This document shows, in pieces, positions 47,990-61,429 of a stretch of 64,000 nt of DNA. The position numbers and the translations under genes were made by a program. The stretch comes from Antennarius striatus (lineage: Eukaryota > Chordata > Actinopteri > Lophiiformes > Antennariidae), in the NCBI RefSeq assembly GCF_040054535.1, contig NC_090778.1, forward strand, positions 8,378,001 through 8,442,000, written 5' to 3'. The notes under the pieces are model-generated. The model was not told the origin of the DNA. It made no database searches and worked only from the letters and a program-made list of their open reading frames with translations. Each line of letters begins with the position of its first letter. Position 1 is the stretch's first letter.

Positions 47990-48775
47990 ATCCATCACAG
48001 GGGGTGATGTCCTTGAAAAGGTGAAAGAGGTCCTCTCTGGCTGGGCACCAGAGTGGATCAGATTTGTCTTAAAGACCTTAAGATTCACCTTGAGTACCAT
48101 ATTGTTGGAATGCATCTCCAGTATGGCCAGCAATAAATCTAACCTGTTCCCAGTGACATTTGGTCTTTGTCGGTGATTCTAGTTTTCAATAGAATTTCTA
48201 GATACCACAACAGAGTGAAGGGTGTACAGTTTAGGGAATCCAGACTTGCTTCCCTGTTTTTTGCAGACGATACAATACTGTAAGTTTCACAATGCTGTGA
48301 TCTTTGTCTGCCTTTGGAATGGTTTTGCTGCTGCGTATGACATGTCTGGAATTAGAATCAGGACCTCAAAGTCTAAGGCCATTTTTCTCAGTTGGAAATG
48401 GATGGATGCTCCCTTCAGGTCAAGGATGAGTTACTGAGTTTAGGTATCTCAGGGGCTAGCTCGCGAGGGAGGGAGAATTGATAGATGAATTTGGGCAACA
48501 TCTGTGGTGATGCAGGTGATCTACTGGTTTGTTGTGGTGAAAAGAGACTGAAGTCACAAGGCAACAGTACAGTACCTACCTACCTACCAAAAATCCACGA
48601 TGAGGTGAAGTCACGAGTGATGATACGCAAATGTGCGAGGTCGCATTGTATGTCTCTTGGCTGGCCTTGGTGTACCCCCAGAAGAGCTGGAAGACATGGT
48701 TGTGACAGGAAAGTTTGGCGTGCTATGCCATGGATGGATGGATGGACGGATGGATGGATGATAGATGGATGGATA
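47990..48775 (+). mobile_element. Decayed Rex3-like (RTE) LINE 3' fragment
   Basis: The reverse-transcriptase remnant reads LASLFFADDTIL around 48244-48282, then RIRTSKSKAIFLSWKWMDAPF (48357-48417) and the C-terminal SLGWPWCTPRRAG region near 48655. It ends in a (GGAT)n tail (48729-48775). A deletion and many stops separate the parts. The GGAT tail and end sequence suggest Rex3; the name is by resemblance. Confidence 0.65.
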
Positions 48776-50532
48776 AAGAAATAGCTGGACGCAATTGAAT
48801 GAAATTCACCCATGCTTTGTAAGACCCTGAAGACATGCATCTCACAAATGGTTTCCTTATTTTTTTTTATTTCAATCTCTTTTGAACTTTAGGAATTTTC
48901 ACATCAGTTCACTCACATTTACCGATGGTACACGTTATGGTCCACATCCACAGAAGTCACAGAATCATCTGTGTCCCTGCACACAAATTTGGTAGTGATC
49001 AATTTTAACCCACAAAATGTAGATAAAAATTAAAACAGCATCCATTACAAGCTACCAGAGCCTGAGATTAAGTTTTCTAATTTCCTGTTTTCTCTAATCG
49101 ACTGCTCAGAAATGAGGTTAAGGTTGCAACTCAGGTGTCAGTTAGAAAAAAAGTGGTAAACACTCATTCACATTTTTCATGCTTCTTGGATAAATGAATG
49201 TAACGATAATTCAATCATCAAAGGTGATCATGTGATACTGTGTCTGGCTGATGGCAAGCACTTGCTAATAAAGCTCCAGTATTGGTCTGGCATATTGGTC
49301 TAACTACTCCAGTCCAGCCTCCCAGGGGACAGACTACTGTTGTCTGTCTGTCTGTGGAGGTTGCCAGTGCTACAAAAACAAGACAGTGAGGCGAGGGGCC
49401 CCACGGGGCTGTCAGGGTGGGGATGGCAAAGGGGTAAGGGAGAGGGAGACAGTCAGGATGAGGGGACTGTGTTTACTTTTGTCCTCTGTGCTTGCTTTGC
49501 CTGGCTGCCTGGGAAATGACAGTAAGAGGGAGGAGGAAGGAGGAAGACTCTGTCTGGACTAGCAATAGGCAACAGGCCGATTACTGAGCAAGTGTGTTTG
49601 TGTGCATCTATGTGTGTGTTTGTGTGTGTGTGAGAGCGAGAGACAGAAACAGAGAGAGACAGAGAAACAGAGGGAGACACTCAGAATATGAGATGAAAAT
49701 ATGAATTTTGTGTGTTTTTGGCCATGGGTGCATGAAATTCAATATGTGTGAGCTCTTCTATATCTTTCTCTCTGAGGGCTGATTTCTGTTGCATGAAATA
49801 CTTAAGGCCAAGTCCGAATATTTCAGCCAGTTGAAAATACTCTGGTAACATAAATTGTTGTGTCATAAATTTAGGACAAAGTGAAGACAGTCTGATAAAC
49901 ATGTCGCAAATAGAAGCTATTGTGGCCAAAGAAGAGTTTCTAATCAGAAGAAGAATACCATGTTGAAATGAGGAAGATTAACCTAGTGAAGCCCTTCTCA
50001 CAACATGAAGATATTTAAGTGAGGACAAGGAACCCAAATAAGAATGTCTCTTCTGAATAAGGAAACTAAGAAACATTAGAATCTCCTTGGTTTGCCAAGG
50101 ACAGTTTGCCAAGGAGAGTATACTAAGGTGAATTGAGGACGTTATGGTAAAGTTACATAACATAATGCTTTGGAAAACTTAGAACGTGTAAAAATTATAA
50201 CTGTGGCAAGACAATATAATAGGTTGTTGAAATGGAGAACTGTCTTTAAATCCTACATTTCAACCACTTCCCACAGTAGTGGGCCTTTTGGAGCTGGCCG
50301 GAATGTCAGGTAAAGATTGTGACTCAGGTGTCTGTGATAACCAAAGTTATGGTTGTAGCATGGAGAAATGTTGTATTGTACCACTGATGGTCAAAAATTC
50401 TTAAAATCTTAAATTCTTGTGAGCAGCAAACTCAGAAGCCCCTGAGTGAACAGGACTGCGAATATGAGAAAGTCTGTGGCTGTGTGTGGTTTCCTTGTGA
50501 ACTGTATTTGCATACCTGCATGCTCAGTATTC

Positions 50533-50534
<2 letters not shown>
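48776..50534. other. Non-coding stretch
   Basis: No exon or transposon recognised. Purine-rich tracts occur near 49430-49680. Confidence 0.5.

Positions 50535-50611
<77 letters not shown>
50535..50611. repeat. (GT)n microsatellite
   Basis: About 38 perfect GT units. Confidence 0.98.
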
Positions 50612-50613
<2 letters not shown>

Positions 50614-53600
50614 TCAGTCACTACTGCCTGTGTGTATACACATGGGCGGTTGTGTCTGACTGAGTGTCCATCCCCACTCTCTCTCCCTGTATGTGTGCGT
50701 GTGTACGTCTACATGTGTGTGTGTGTGATTTTGTGTGTGCATGTGTGTGTGTTTGGATTTACTCCAGCTGTGTCTGGTTGGATAATGAAGTCCAGGTGTC
50801 TGCTGCGCCTGCTTTAAGACACCTGTCACCAATATTTAGTGCCAGAAAAAGCCAGACTGCAAACAGGGCGAGACGAGCGGCTTGCTTATTTTAACAAGGC
50901 TGCCTAACTGGACCTGTGGACACGAGATGTACTATGAACTGTTTCCTAGAAGGTCTGTATAAGATTATCTGAGGGCAGCCTACAGAAATCGTTCACCTCG
51001 CCACAACTTTTGCTGATGAGGACCGAAACCAAGAGTGTTTCCCTGACTTCAAAAAGTTTAATTTGTGTTTCCTCTTGTGTAGGGAATTTCATTATCATAT
51101 ATTTATTTTGTCTCTTGTTGAGGAATTCACAAATTTTTGATTGTTACAGCACACATCTGTTTATCAATGGTGCCTTGTGTAAGGGCAGTGTGTGTGTGCA
51201 ATATAGTGTGTTTATGGATAAACGATCGCATATATTTGAATCTTTTCCACTTGTAGTTTTGAAAGGTCCTTAAAGTTCAGAGATGAACTCTGCAACCTAA
51301 CTTACTTCTCCAATAATGATTTTTACACATAATAGGTTCAAAATAATTTTTTTTTTGCCAAAATGTGACAAAATACAGAACAGGTTGTTTGTCTGTCTCC
51401 TGTTCTCTTTTGGAGGGTTTCCCTGACAAAATCCTTGTGCAACTTACCTTGTGACCAGACTGGTTTACAGATGTTGACCTAAACAATATTATCATTCAAA
51501 CATATCAAACATTCTTTTATGAAACTAAATAATATACTGTGTGTACTTTTACATTGCATATAGTATGAGAAATTTTGCATGGTAATCTACAAGTGACAAT
51601 GAAATATCTAGTCTTGGGGAAAAGAACCATGCCTGAATTAATTCCCATTTCTGCTTAAATAGTATTTCAATCAAACAAGACAAGTGTTTTTAGTAAATTA
51701 AATTGTTTATTACATCAACATATATGTAATTATTAGTCTGTGGTGTCACAGAGTCTTTAGAATCTCAACTTCTCAGGAATATCTGTCATACCATCTGTCC
51801 TGAGCAGCATAAGATATGTATTCCTCTTTGACTCCAGATATTCGTGATGGTGGCTGATGATTCTGATAAACCTGATGAATGTCCAATTTTTTTTTTATGT
51901 CAGCCTGGATGATGATGGAAAAGTAGTCCATGCACAACATAGTAGCCTTAAAGTAAATAAACAATGGAGAGAGTCATAATTTTAAAAAAAATAGCATAGA
52001 TAATGGTTGACAATATAAGAGTGTTGCTCTGCTATTGGAGAGATTGGTTGATGAGAACCACTGATATCTTGATTGACAACCACGGACAAAGACAGCAGGA
52101 AAGAAAGATTGAGCATGCCGTATAGTTGTGCAAAAATATAGATGACTGAATGTCTGCTGGAGCTTAATTTAATCTCGACTGATTAATTTCCTTCCTCTTT
52201 GACTCAGTTCCCTCCCCAAACCTTCACCTCTTATCCCTCCCTGCTTTCATCAAGCACCATTCATCCTTTCATTTCTCATCCCTTAAGTCCTTTTGGTCCC
52301 ATCATGACAAATCCACAAAGCTGTAAGACAGAAACTTATACAGTATTCCGTTAAATCAAAAGCTTCATTGAATCATTAAAGTCATATACGCAACTATGCA
52401 ACAGGAAAAGGAGGGTACTTGAAGTTCCCTCATTCTCCTGTGTCTGTGCCCGTTCATATAAGCCTTTACATACAGACGTCTAAATTTTGTTGTAGTCTGA
52501 GGAGCCAAACAAAGGACTACCTGTGCAAACCTGTGGAAAACTTACCATCGTTATTCCAGCACATTTAGGCCTGTTTAACTTTTGCATGGGCCCCTCTGCT
52601 GTCCAACTCCTGTCTCCAACACTTGTGCTTCTCAACAGCCTCTCTGTGTCACTCTCCACATGCCAGTGCCAGCCTGCCATTGACTGCCAACAAATTCAAA
52701 TGCCCACAGCTGGCACTCTGATGTAAGCGTTTAAATGCATTGTCTGAGAAAATTCCCTTCACTTGACGTGTCATTGTTCCTTGGAAATCTGACGTTGCAA
52801 ACTTGGTTTCATTCACAACAAGGTGCAAATGATTCTTTAATCCATGACATATTTCAGCTACCAGTTTTGAATGCAGCCACAAGAAACACCTTCAATTCCA
52901 TCAAAGCAATAATTTATGTCAGGCAGGAGCCTTGTACACACAGTTTATGAAACTGTATTTGGGAAACTGCTGGTCAGAGCAAGAATGTCTTCATTGAGGG
53001 TTAGAATAAATAGCCTAAAACATAAGCAGCAATAAATGAAAACATTGTGTTTGTCAACTAATTTTGAATTGCAATGGGATTTATTTATTTTTTACATCAA
53101 TTGCCATTTCTCATCTTTAGATTGCCTTCCCTAGCATGCATGTAAATTTGTATTTTAAAAATGTGTGCAGTGGTAAAACATACAGCAGCTTACGGAGTTC
53201 AGGTAGCCCCTGTTAACAACCGCAGATGCTTTTTGAGGCCAGAAATTTCTCAGGAGAATCAGAGAGGAAATAACATGACCACAATGTGTTCTCGCAGTGT
53301 AAAAAAAAAAATCCAACTTCATACCCTTTTGTGGGTTTGGAAGCTGAGAAGTTTCAATTTAGACAGGGAAAAGACATGAATGAACACCCACATGTCTCAG
53401 CAACATATTCAAAACCACAATCATATAAGTGTCTGGATGTGTGTTGTCTTTTTCAGACTTTGAAAACTCATTAGTGGTTATGATTTTCCTCTTCATATAC
53501 TCCAGACTCATCATGGTGTACTTCCATCCAAAAACAAACAGATTTTTGGCCCAAATTCCCTCCATTAATCATAATGTTGACTGTTCAGTGTTTGGTGAAA

Positions 53601-53954
53601 ACTGTCAAGTGTAATATTAGTTGAGCGCTGAACATTTGAGTGGTTCCTGGCAGGTGAGGCTTTTTCATCATGGAGAGGACATAAGGCAGACGCAGAAAGG
53701 AACATTAGTACTGCATATACACATTACCCTTACATTTGCCTCTGATGGTGGCTTACTGTTAGGCACTGACAAACATGCAATCATTTTAAAACTTAATTTA
53801 GGGTGGTATAAGTTTATTATTTTTTCTGCTATCAAAATCGCAATAGTAATATACAAAGCAGTACTTGATGAAGCTGGTCAGAGTCACATTTCAGATATTT
53901 TGGTGCACATATTAAGTGTCTCTGTCATTATTTTTAACTTTTTTTTCTCTCCAG
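50612..53954. other. Non-coding stretch upstream of adamtsl2 coding exons
   Basis: Probably the first intron or promoter region of adamtsl2. No homologous exon is visible. The open frame that runs into 53954 has no ATG start and no family resemblance. Confidence 0.5.
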
Positions 53955-56900
53955 GATGAGGGTGTGGTCATGGGAAAATTGCAGGGAGATGGTTGTGGTC
54001 CTGTTCTGTTTCCTGTCTCTGGCAGTGTCCATGGGTAACCTGTCCACCAGGGGGTTGCAGGTACACAACACACAGGAAAACACTCTGATAATGCTTTGGA
54101 GATCACATTTTAATTCAGCATTTACTGGCCAAAAAGCTTCTATTATTCTTTAGTTACCTGTTCAGCACAAATTTTGAAATAGCAGCTGTACACAGGTAGC
54201 CCTTTACGAGAGTGAATTAAGACGAAAATTCCCTATACATGTAGTTCAAAAGAGATTGAAATAATAAAAAAAACAACTTTGGCATGTAGATTTAATGATT
54301 AGACCTTTGAAACTATTGAAATACATATTTTCATTAATTACAGAATTAATATTATGAAATTGCTGCACATTTTATGGGCAGCATGATGGCGCGTGGTAAG
54401 TACTGTTGCCTCACAGCAAGAAAGTTCTGGTTCTCCTGCTTCATCTGACCTCCAAAAACATGCTATTTAGGTGAGCTGACTCTAAATTGACCGTAGGTGT
54501 GAGTGGTTCTTTTTCTTTGATTGTGGTTGTCTCAGCTTCAAGAAAGTAGGTGGATGAGTGTCACATTGTCCTGGTTTAAGAGTTTTCCAAAACCAACTGG
54601 TACAAAGAAAAGAACTGCTTCACTTAAGGATTCTTACAATTAAAAATACAAATAACTATGGGAGTATAGACAATGTGACAACTAACATGTTTACTACACT
54701 GGACCTATATTAATGCAAGAAGTTGGCCACTATTGTCACCAATAGTGGCCAACCTCAATTTGAAAGATGTAGAATGCATAGCCAAAACCTCCTACAGTGG
54801 AATTGCCCCAAGCCACTGGATCAAGCATGTGAATGACAGCTGGGTAAAAATGAAAATTTAGGAAAGGGAAGCATTCTCAATGTAGTGGACTGCAGCATTC
54901 AGTTCAAAAAGGAGATTTATTTGACAAAAGAATGTGGCGAGTTGGTGGACCAGATGACCAGGCTGAGCAAGTGAATCGGCAGGAGATAAGTAGTCAAGGC
55001 AGGCAGGCGGGCTGGACGGGTAACAGTCAACAGGCACGGACCGGAACTGGAACATGGAGAGAAAAGAGTTATCAAAAAGTCAAGGTTTGAGTTTACGAGA
55101 GCCACGGTGCAGATATTGACAAGCAGTACAAACGAACTGGAGATGAATGGTGGGAAGCTGGTCCTCATGAAGGTCTGGAGATTGGTGATTGGAGACAGGT
55201 CTGCTGCTCTGCTGCCAGCAACAGCCACACCCAGGTAGGTGGGAGCCAGGAGTGACTCAAAAGAGGAGGGAGAGAGAGAGAAGTAACTGCAAATCCTGAC
55301 ACTCAGGAGGATGACACTCAGGGACAACTGCTTTGGATTTCGGTACTGAGTGGTGCAGTCTGACAGGAACTGAACTGGACCCTCAGTGTTGAATAGAGGT
55401 TTATTGGAAACCCACCCACAGAGACCAATACCTACAATTCGACCCAAAACAGATCACAGAGAGGAAAGGCAAATGGAAAGATGTCATCGCCTCTTACGTG
55501 ACGGGAGTATCATAGAACCTGAAATGGATCTTTTGTCAACACATCATCCATGTAAACTTTAAGCCCACCAACTGTCTTGGAAAGAGGTTGGTTTAACCCA
55601 AGATCATATTCCCAGACATAAGCTGAGTGGTGTAGTACACGCAGTTCAATGCAATGAGTTCTACCAGACTTCTACATTGGGTAGAAAAACACAACTAGTT
55701 CACAAGTGGATGGTGCAACACCTCAGGGCAGGACTCAGAAGTCCATTAGCCTAAAGGACAAAGGCCATTTGTTTGAAGATAACAATGTACGCATCTTGGC
55801 CAAGGAAGACAGATGGTTGGAGAAAGGGTTTAAAGATATGTTAAATATCTGGACTGCCACACCAGCCATTCAGAACTAAAGAAGTCTGTTGGATGGGAAG
55901 CAAAATATCTAGAAGAAGAATCTATTTGAATCTACATTAATCAGCTATGTATTGGTAACAGTTTGGTAACAAACAAAAAAACAATGCAGTTGAAACAGTC
56001 TACCATAACTCTGAATTACTGAAAGTCTCATAAAATTATACAGATGAAATCACATCTGTTGACATTTCATTGTTCAGTTGCTTTTGTACAGCAAGAGGTT
56101 TAATGTAACTTTTCCTCACCTTAATTGTCTTCATAATTCAGTATCAGATCAGTGAAACAAGCAGCGTCAGCTGTAGGCCGGTCCCAAACCCACATAAGTA
56201 CAGATGATCGCAGCAGGAAGGGCATCGTGTGTAAAAAGCTTTGTAAAAATGCTGTGGTGACCCCTAAGAGGACAAGCAACACAAAAGTTAGTTAAGCTTC
56301 AAGGTACTTGTGCTTACCGTCAGTAAAGATACTTTCAGATACTATTTATGTTTGAAATTCAGTTTAGCAATGCTAATCTAAGAAGATCTAGTTAAAAAAT
56401 CTAGTTAAAAAGATGCAAATCAAAGTTATTTCACTCTGTGAGATAGGACTTTATTAAGAAAATTCTCAAGCTATTCAACAGTTAGGTTAATTGCAGTAAC
56501 TAAAAGCAGCTCTACATTTACCAGCTTTGCCAGAAAAGACAGACTTCATCTCAGGTAGGATATCTGCACTTCACCTTTACCTCAATGTCAAAGAACAGCT
56601 ACTGTTTTAAATACATCCTACTTATGTTCATACAAAGAGGACTTACAGAACACAACAAAAGGGAAAGTCCATCTACTGGTAAAAACTGTGAAACAGACAT
56701 TAATTTAAATGATTGTAACTGACCAAAACCAAGTCAATTTCAGGACCAAAAATTACCATTTTTTAAATAAGACTTCATTTGAAAAATCACTGAATAAAAA
56801 AATTATTTAATTATAAGGCAAACTGATTTAATATTAAATTTGAAAGGAACACACGCTATGTGAAAACTGATTTGAAGAAATGAAGTTGCTGACAGACTGA

Positions 56901-58227
56901 CCTGTCTCTTTTCCTTCACTCTCTCTTGGTACCCATCCATCTTTCCCTGTCTCTCTCTCTCTCACTTACGCTGTCTGTCTGGTATTTCCAGTGTCTCTCA
57001 CCCTCCCTTACAGCTGCTTTATCTCACACCTTTACAAGGAGCTCAGTGCACATTCCAGCAGTCACACAGATAAATCTGTCTGAATGAAGTGATGCAGCCA
57101 TCGGCCTGAATTAATGCTGCTCCTGCACATCAGGAATGTGTGAAATGCTGACTCTCTTCACACGTTGGAGCACAAAACACTCTGACCCTTTTTGTCATTG
57201 TTTTTATGCCCCTGCCAATGAGGGCATTTAACTTGCCTCTCTGTACACAAAGCAGAATAGACTATCCACAGCACCTCAAAACAGATGGTCAGAATTCAAT
57301 TACATTTTCCATATGCTTTAAAGGTCACTTAAAAATTGGAATTCAGTAATTGTTTTTTTTTGTAAATTTCTTTTTTTTCTTTTCATTTTTTTTTTAAATT
57401 TTAATTTTAGCATACTCACATTTGAGAGTTTTTACCTGTGGTGTGGATATTGGTGTGCTTGGGCACAAATTCTGTACAGGTATTTGATTTTGACACATTC
57501 TCCCATGATGATTCAATCAACAATTACTCAGTGGAATCAATGTATTAAATATCTTTTAAATAATGCAATATGTTGCTGTTATTTATACAAAAATATATGA
57601 AAACCACAACATGTTTTAAAACTGTTTTTATTCCTATGATGCCTAGCTTTTTGACAACTGCTCCTCCTTTTTTTCTTTCCTTTACTGTAATACAAATTAA
57701 TACCACTCTTCTGAAACTACTTTAGCTTTGGATATGACTGTAACCATCATAGGAGATGTCTAAAAATACAATCAAATGGACCCAACACTAATTAGTTAAT
57801 TTGCTACACGATTTAAGAGCTACGCTTCTTCTCTCCTTCAACTAGTGTAGAAGGATAAGTTATGGCTGATGGAAAACACAGCCAGAGTTCAAGGTTGTGT
57901 TGTTGCCATGTCATCCACCACATTCTGATGGTTTTATTTACACTCTGTTGTATGGGCCAAATGGACTTCAAAAGCACTGGGCCATCATTCACACTGAGTA
58001 TTTAGTTTCATTCTGACATTCTCACAAATCAAAATGCACAGATACAGACATGGTGTGAACAAATGTAAAAAAACAACAACTGAATATTGTTTGATTCATT
58101 ATGTTAGCTGAAAATATGCTCATTTGTATTTTCGATAGAAACCACTGCATCTCTACAGGTCCTAAAAATGTTGATATGTTATGCTATATACAACATATAC
58201 ACAGTACACACACATGCATGCAACCAT

Positions 58228-58296
<69 letters not shown>

Positions 58297-58919
58297 GAAG
58301 CCATAAATATTGTCTATAAGAAACAGATATGTGTTGTTTTTTTTTGTTTGTCTCTTTGTGTGTAAGGAGGAAAGTGTTGCATCCAACAGTCTGGAGGAAG
58401 AGCTGGAGGTGATCACACATTGGTGGGGCGAGTGGGCCAAGTGGACAGCATGCACTCGTACCTGTGGCGGGGGGGTGATGTCACAGGAGAGACACTGCCT
58501 CAAACAGAGGTATGCTACTGCTCCACACCTGGGCTGCACTTCTCAAGTTTTGAGATTTTATCAATAGAATAAAAATAACCAATTTTTACTTAACATATGA
58601 GACTTCATTACCAACTTTGGAACATTTTGCTGTTGATTTTAGCAATGACATTCACCTGTTACTATGTTCATCATTCAGCTGTTTTCATGCACATTTTCTC
58701 ACTCAGACACACAAAAAGCTGAATGGAAATGTTGAAATTAGAAACGCTAATATTAATATTTTTATTACTATTATTATTGTATTATTATTGATATTAATAA
58801 TATAATAATAATATAATGATAATATCAACTCCCCACCTATGTATTTGAATGAGCTTACTTGAAAACCTCATGCTGTCACGCTTTTTAATTCCACCCGAAG
58901 TCAATAATAACAATAATTA

Positions 58920-58954
<35 letters not shown>

Positions 58955-60254
58955 GCCAGTTTAGTATGTTTACAGATAAATGAAACCTAGATTTAAATTT
59001 TGCATATCCAAGTTGCATTATTAGAACATTATTATATTATTATAATATGTTGTTACTACTCCAAATGTTTTGTTGTTGTTCAAAGAAAAAAAGTTGCTGC
59101 TGGGAAGAACAACATGACTTGTACAGGAACTGCTAAGAAATATCACCTCTGCAATGCTAAAGTGAGTCACAGTTAATGTATTATCACTTTGTTAGTAGAG
59201 TCCGGCATCCATGAGTGACATATTATAGCATATTCCCAAGTGTCCCTGAGTAAATGTTTGAAAATAATTTAGTTGTGTACAATTATATAATAGTATAATA
59301 TATAATATATAATATAAAGTGTTGACAAGGCCTCTAATGTCTCGCTGAAGGAATGTCCTGCTGCTGGGAGGAGCTTCAGAGAGGAGCAGTGTTGGTCTTT
59401 CAACTCTCAGCTTTACAATGGGAGGAACTATCATTGGAAATCTTTGTATCCTGGTAATAACATCCATATCATGCACTGCCATCCTCTAATTACTCCATGA
59501 AATGGGTCACAAGTGACCTGAGGTCATTGCAGTCTGTGCTGCAGCAACACAGCCTGCCTGCATCCAAACTAATAGCATCTTTCATATATACTTTGCAAGA
59601 CATCAATCCACTGATACATGGATTTATGTCAGATTGATGTCATTTAGAAGACGTCCCTGTCTGTTCAAGCGGACATTTTTTCACAGTTGTAGTTACTATA
59701 CTGACAAAAAAACTGTTGAAGTTGGTGATCACAACACTTATCCCACAGAGAATTTTTAAATGCATTTGCATCCCAGTATTTTTCAGCTCATAGTTTTTGT
59801 CTGACAGGAGATGCACTGTTCCCATTGACAGCAAACAGCTGTTATCATCAAACAATCTCTGATAAACCCATTGGATTCTGTTTAAAAGCAGTTTAAAATC
59901 CAGACATATTCCTTTTCAGTTGGTGGACAGCAAAACCAAAGCTAAAGGCAGTACAAGCATCTGATATTCAATTTGCAGCAATAATGGAATGAATAGGAAG
60001 TGGTACCAAAGATGTCAGTTGTCCTGGAACATGTGATTAAAGGTAGGACACTGCTTGCTTTGCACTGATAATGATTATCAGACAGTTACCTGTGTTCCTC
60101 CTCCACAGATGACTATGTTCACATCTCCAGTAACCCCTGTGACCTCCACTGCACAACCACCGATGGCCAGAGGCAGCTGATGGTCACGGCACGAGACGGC
60201 ACGTCCTGCAAGTACAGCAGTTACCGTGGTGTCTGTGTGGATGGTAAGTGTGAG
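53955..60254 (+). CDS. adamtsl2: ADAMTS-like protein 2, 5' coding exons (partial)
   Basis: A secreted extracellular-matrix glycoprotein without protease domain; in mammals it binds fibrillin-1 and LTBP1 and tunes TGF-beta availability. Exons are 53955-54060 (ATG at 53956), 58367-58509, 59086-59161, 59351-59453 and 60109-60254, all GT-AG with matching phases, giving 191 residues. The N-terminus has a signal peptide core [16 protein letters not shown] (residues 12-27). Next is a thrombospondin type 1 module, [19 protein letters not shown], through the Cys-rich exon 4 ([13 protein letters not shown]), [19 protein letters not shown] in exon 5 and [15 protein letters not shown] in exon 6. The last exon ends GVCVDGKCE, where the human protein continues into the Cys-rich/spacer part. 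The human protein is 951 residues, so most exons lie beyond 64000. N-glycosylation sequons are seen at NLS and NMT. Confidence 0.95.
54363..54560 (+). mobile_element. Decayed SINE in adamtsl2 intron
   Basis: GGGCAGCATGATGGCGCGTGG and TGTTGCCTCACAGCAAGAAAG are the head of the same SINE superfamily as at 1957; CTCCAAAAACATGC and TAAATTGACCGTAGGTGTGAG come from its body. The middle is deleted. Confidence 0.65.
54870..55440. mobile_element. Possible interspersed repeat, family unknown
   Basis: AGGCAGGCGGGCTGGACG, AACATGGAGAG, GGTGATTGGAGACAGG and CCTGACACTCAGG phrases recall dispersed fish repeats. No ends, coding capacity or second copy are visible. Confidence 0.3.
55540..55880 (+). mobile_element. 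Penelope-like element fragment (GIY-YIG end)
   Basis: Across two frame changes the sequence reads [12 protein letters not shown], then [28 protein letters not shown] and finally [20 protein letters not shown] plus [10 protein letters not shown]. This is the C-terminal GIY-YIG endonuclease region of Penelope/Neptune-type retroelements. The GIY-like VVYAVQC part is recognisable as VVHAVQC; the LYIG half is lost. The reverse transcriptase is absent. Non-functional. Confidence 0.75.
56171..56288 (+). mobile_element. Short RTE-derived element with fused 5' and 3' ends
   Basis: The first ~75 bp (GGCCGGTCCCAAACCCACAT, GCAGGAAGGGCATCGTGTG) match the 5' start of the LINEs at 27.2/34.5 kb. The last ~35 bp (GCTGTGGTGACCCCTAAGAGG) match their 3' tail; the ~3 kb between is missing. 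It looks like a non-autonomous deletion derivative. Confidence 0.7.
56289..58228. other. Intronic stretch of adamtsl2
   Basis: AT-rich with poly-T runs near 57350-57400. No feature recognised. Confidence 0.5.
58229..58294. repeat. (CA)n microsatellite
   Basis: About 33 perfect CA units, ending 72 bp before adamtsl2 exon 3 (starts 58367). Confidence 0.98.
58903..58954. repeat. Palindromic AT-rich and (TTA)n tract
   Basis: 58903-58930 is a perfect 28 bp palindrome centred on CAATAATTATTG, followed by (TTA)n to 58954, in adamtsl2 intron 3. Confidence 0.8.
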
Positions 60255-60464
60255 GTGAGTCCAGCATCTTCTTTACTTTGTCCTTGATTTACACCCCCTC
60301 AAAAGAGCTCACTCCAGTTTTACTTATCAGCACAAGAGAAGCTGTCATGCCTAGCAACACCTGCAGAACCACAGGGAGGAAGCCACTGCTTCATTATCTC
60401 AACTTTCTGACAAACAATGAATGTTTGAGGTACAAATCCATGAAAGTAACTTTATATCTTAACA

Positions 60465-60600
60465 GTTACAGATGATGCAGTGGTTTAAGTGTACCTAATG
60501 TGCAGAGTCCATGTGCAGTGGATGAGGGTTCAACTCTGGTTTGCGGCTCTTGCTGCATATGTTACACTCCGAAAAAGGGGGCATTAAAATCACCACACAA
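60465..60600 (+). mobile_element. Decayed tRNA-like SINE
   Basis: A-box-like GCAGTGGTTTAAGTG and B-box-like GGGTTCAACTC (near 60526) are spaced as in a tRNA promoter, but no cloverleaf forms. Confidence 0.4.
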
Positions 60601-61429
60601 GCAATGCCATGTTTCTTAATCCAGTGGTGTATATTTTTTTAGTTTTTCATCCTTCTGTCCACACAATGCTCGCCAACTTTTTTGTCTGTCTCACTCTCTT
60701 TCTTTTCTCTATTTTTTTTTCTACAAAACCCAGTGAATCTTTCCCATTTTGTCGCAGACCGAACCGATCCATCTTCATATCCATAGATCCGGACATTCTT
60801 AGTCTACACAAATTACACGTAACAGATTTTCATTAAGCAATAAACAAAACTCCTGAAGTGAATAAATAATTGTTATAGCATTTTTTTGTTTCCTCTAACA
60901 AATAAAAACAATGAAATAAACAACAATTGTCCTAACCATGTTTTCTTACAACTGCGATAAACCCAAAATCAATTAAATTAATACATTACATTTGTCATTT
61001 TCTCATATACAAACTATGCCAAAGTATGAATGGTGATTTGAAATTCTAAATTGTGCAATTCATTGAAACAACTGCTTACTTAAATATCACCATATATCAT
61101 AAATCAAACAGTTCCACATTCTTCAGGATGGACATTAATAAACACAAATTTGCATGTATGCTTTACTATTTGTATACTGTTCCTTTTTGTCACGTAATAG
61201 CATTTTTTTAAACTCATAGATTATTACTATCCTGTATTTTGCTTTTTCTTACAACCCAACTACTATCTCCTTTCTTCATCTCTTTACCCAATTTCTATTT
61301 ATTGTACTCATTCCTTAACCTAATTAATATCTCTTTTCTTCATCTCTTAACCTAATTAATCTCTCTTTTCTTTAACTAACCTATTTCACTTGACCGTGTT
61401 GTGATATTTCCTTTAACATCTCTAACAGC

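Noticed and set aside
53621..53954. 112-codon open frame running into the adamtsl2 splice acceptor
   Set aside because: Starts at TTG, has no recognisable domain, and is interrupted by the acceptor; likely intron.
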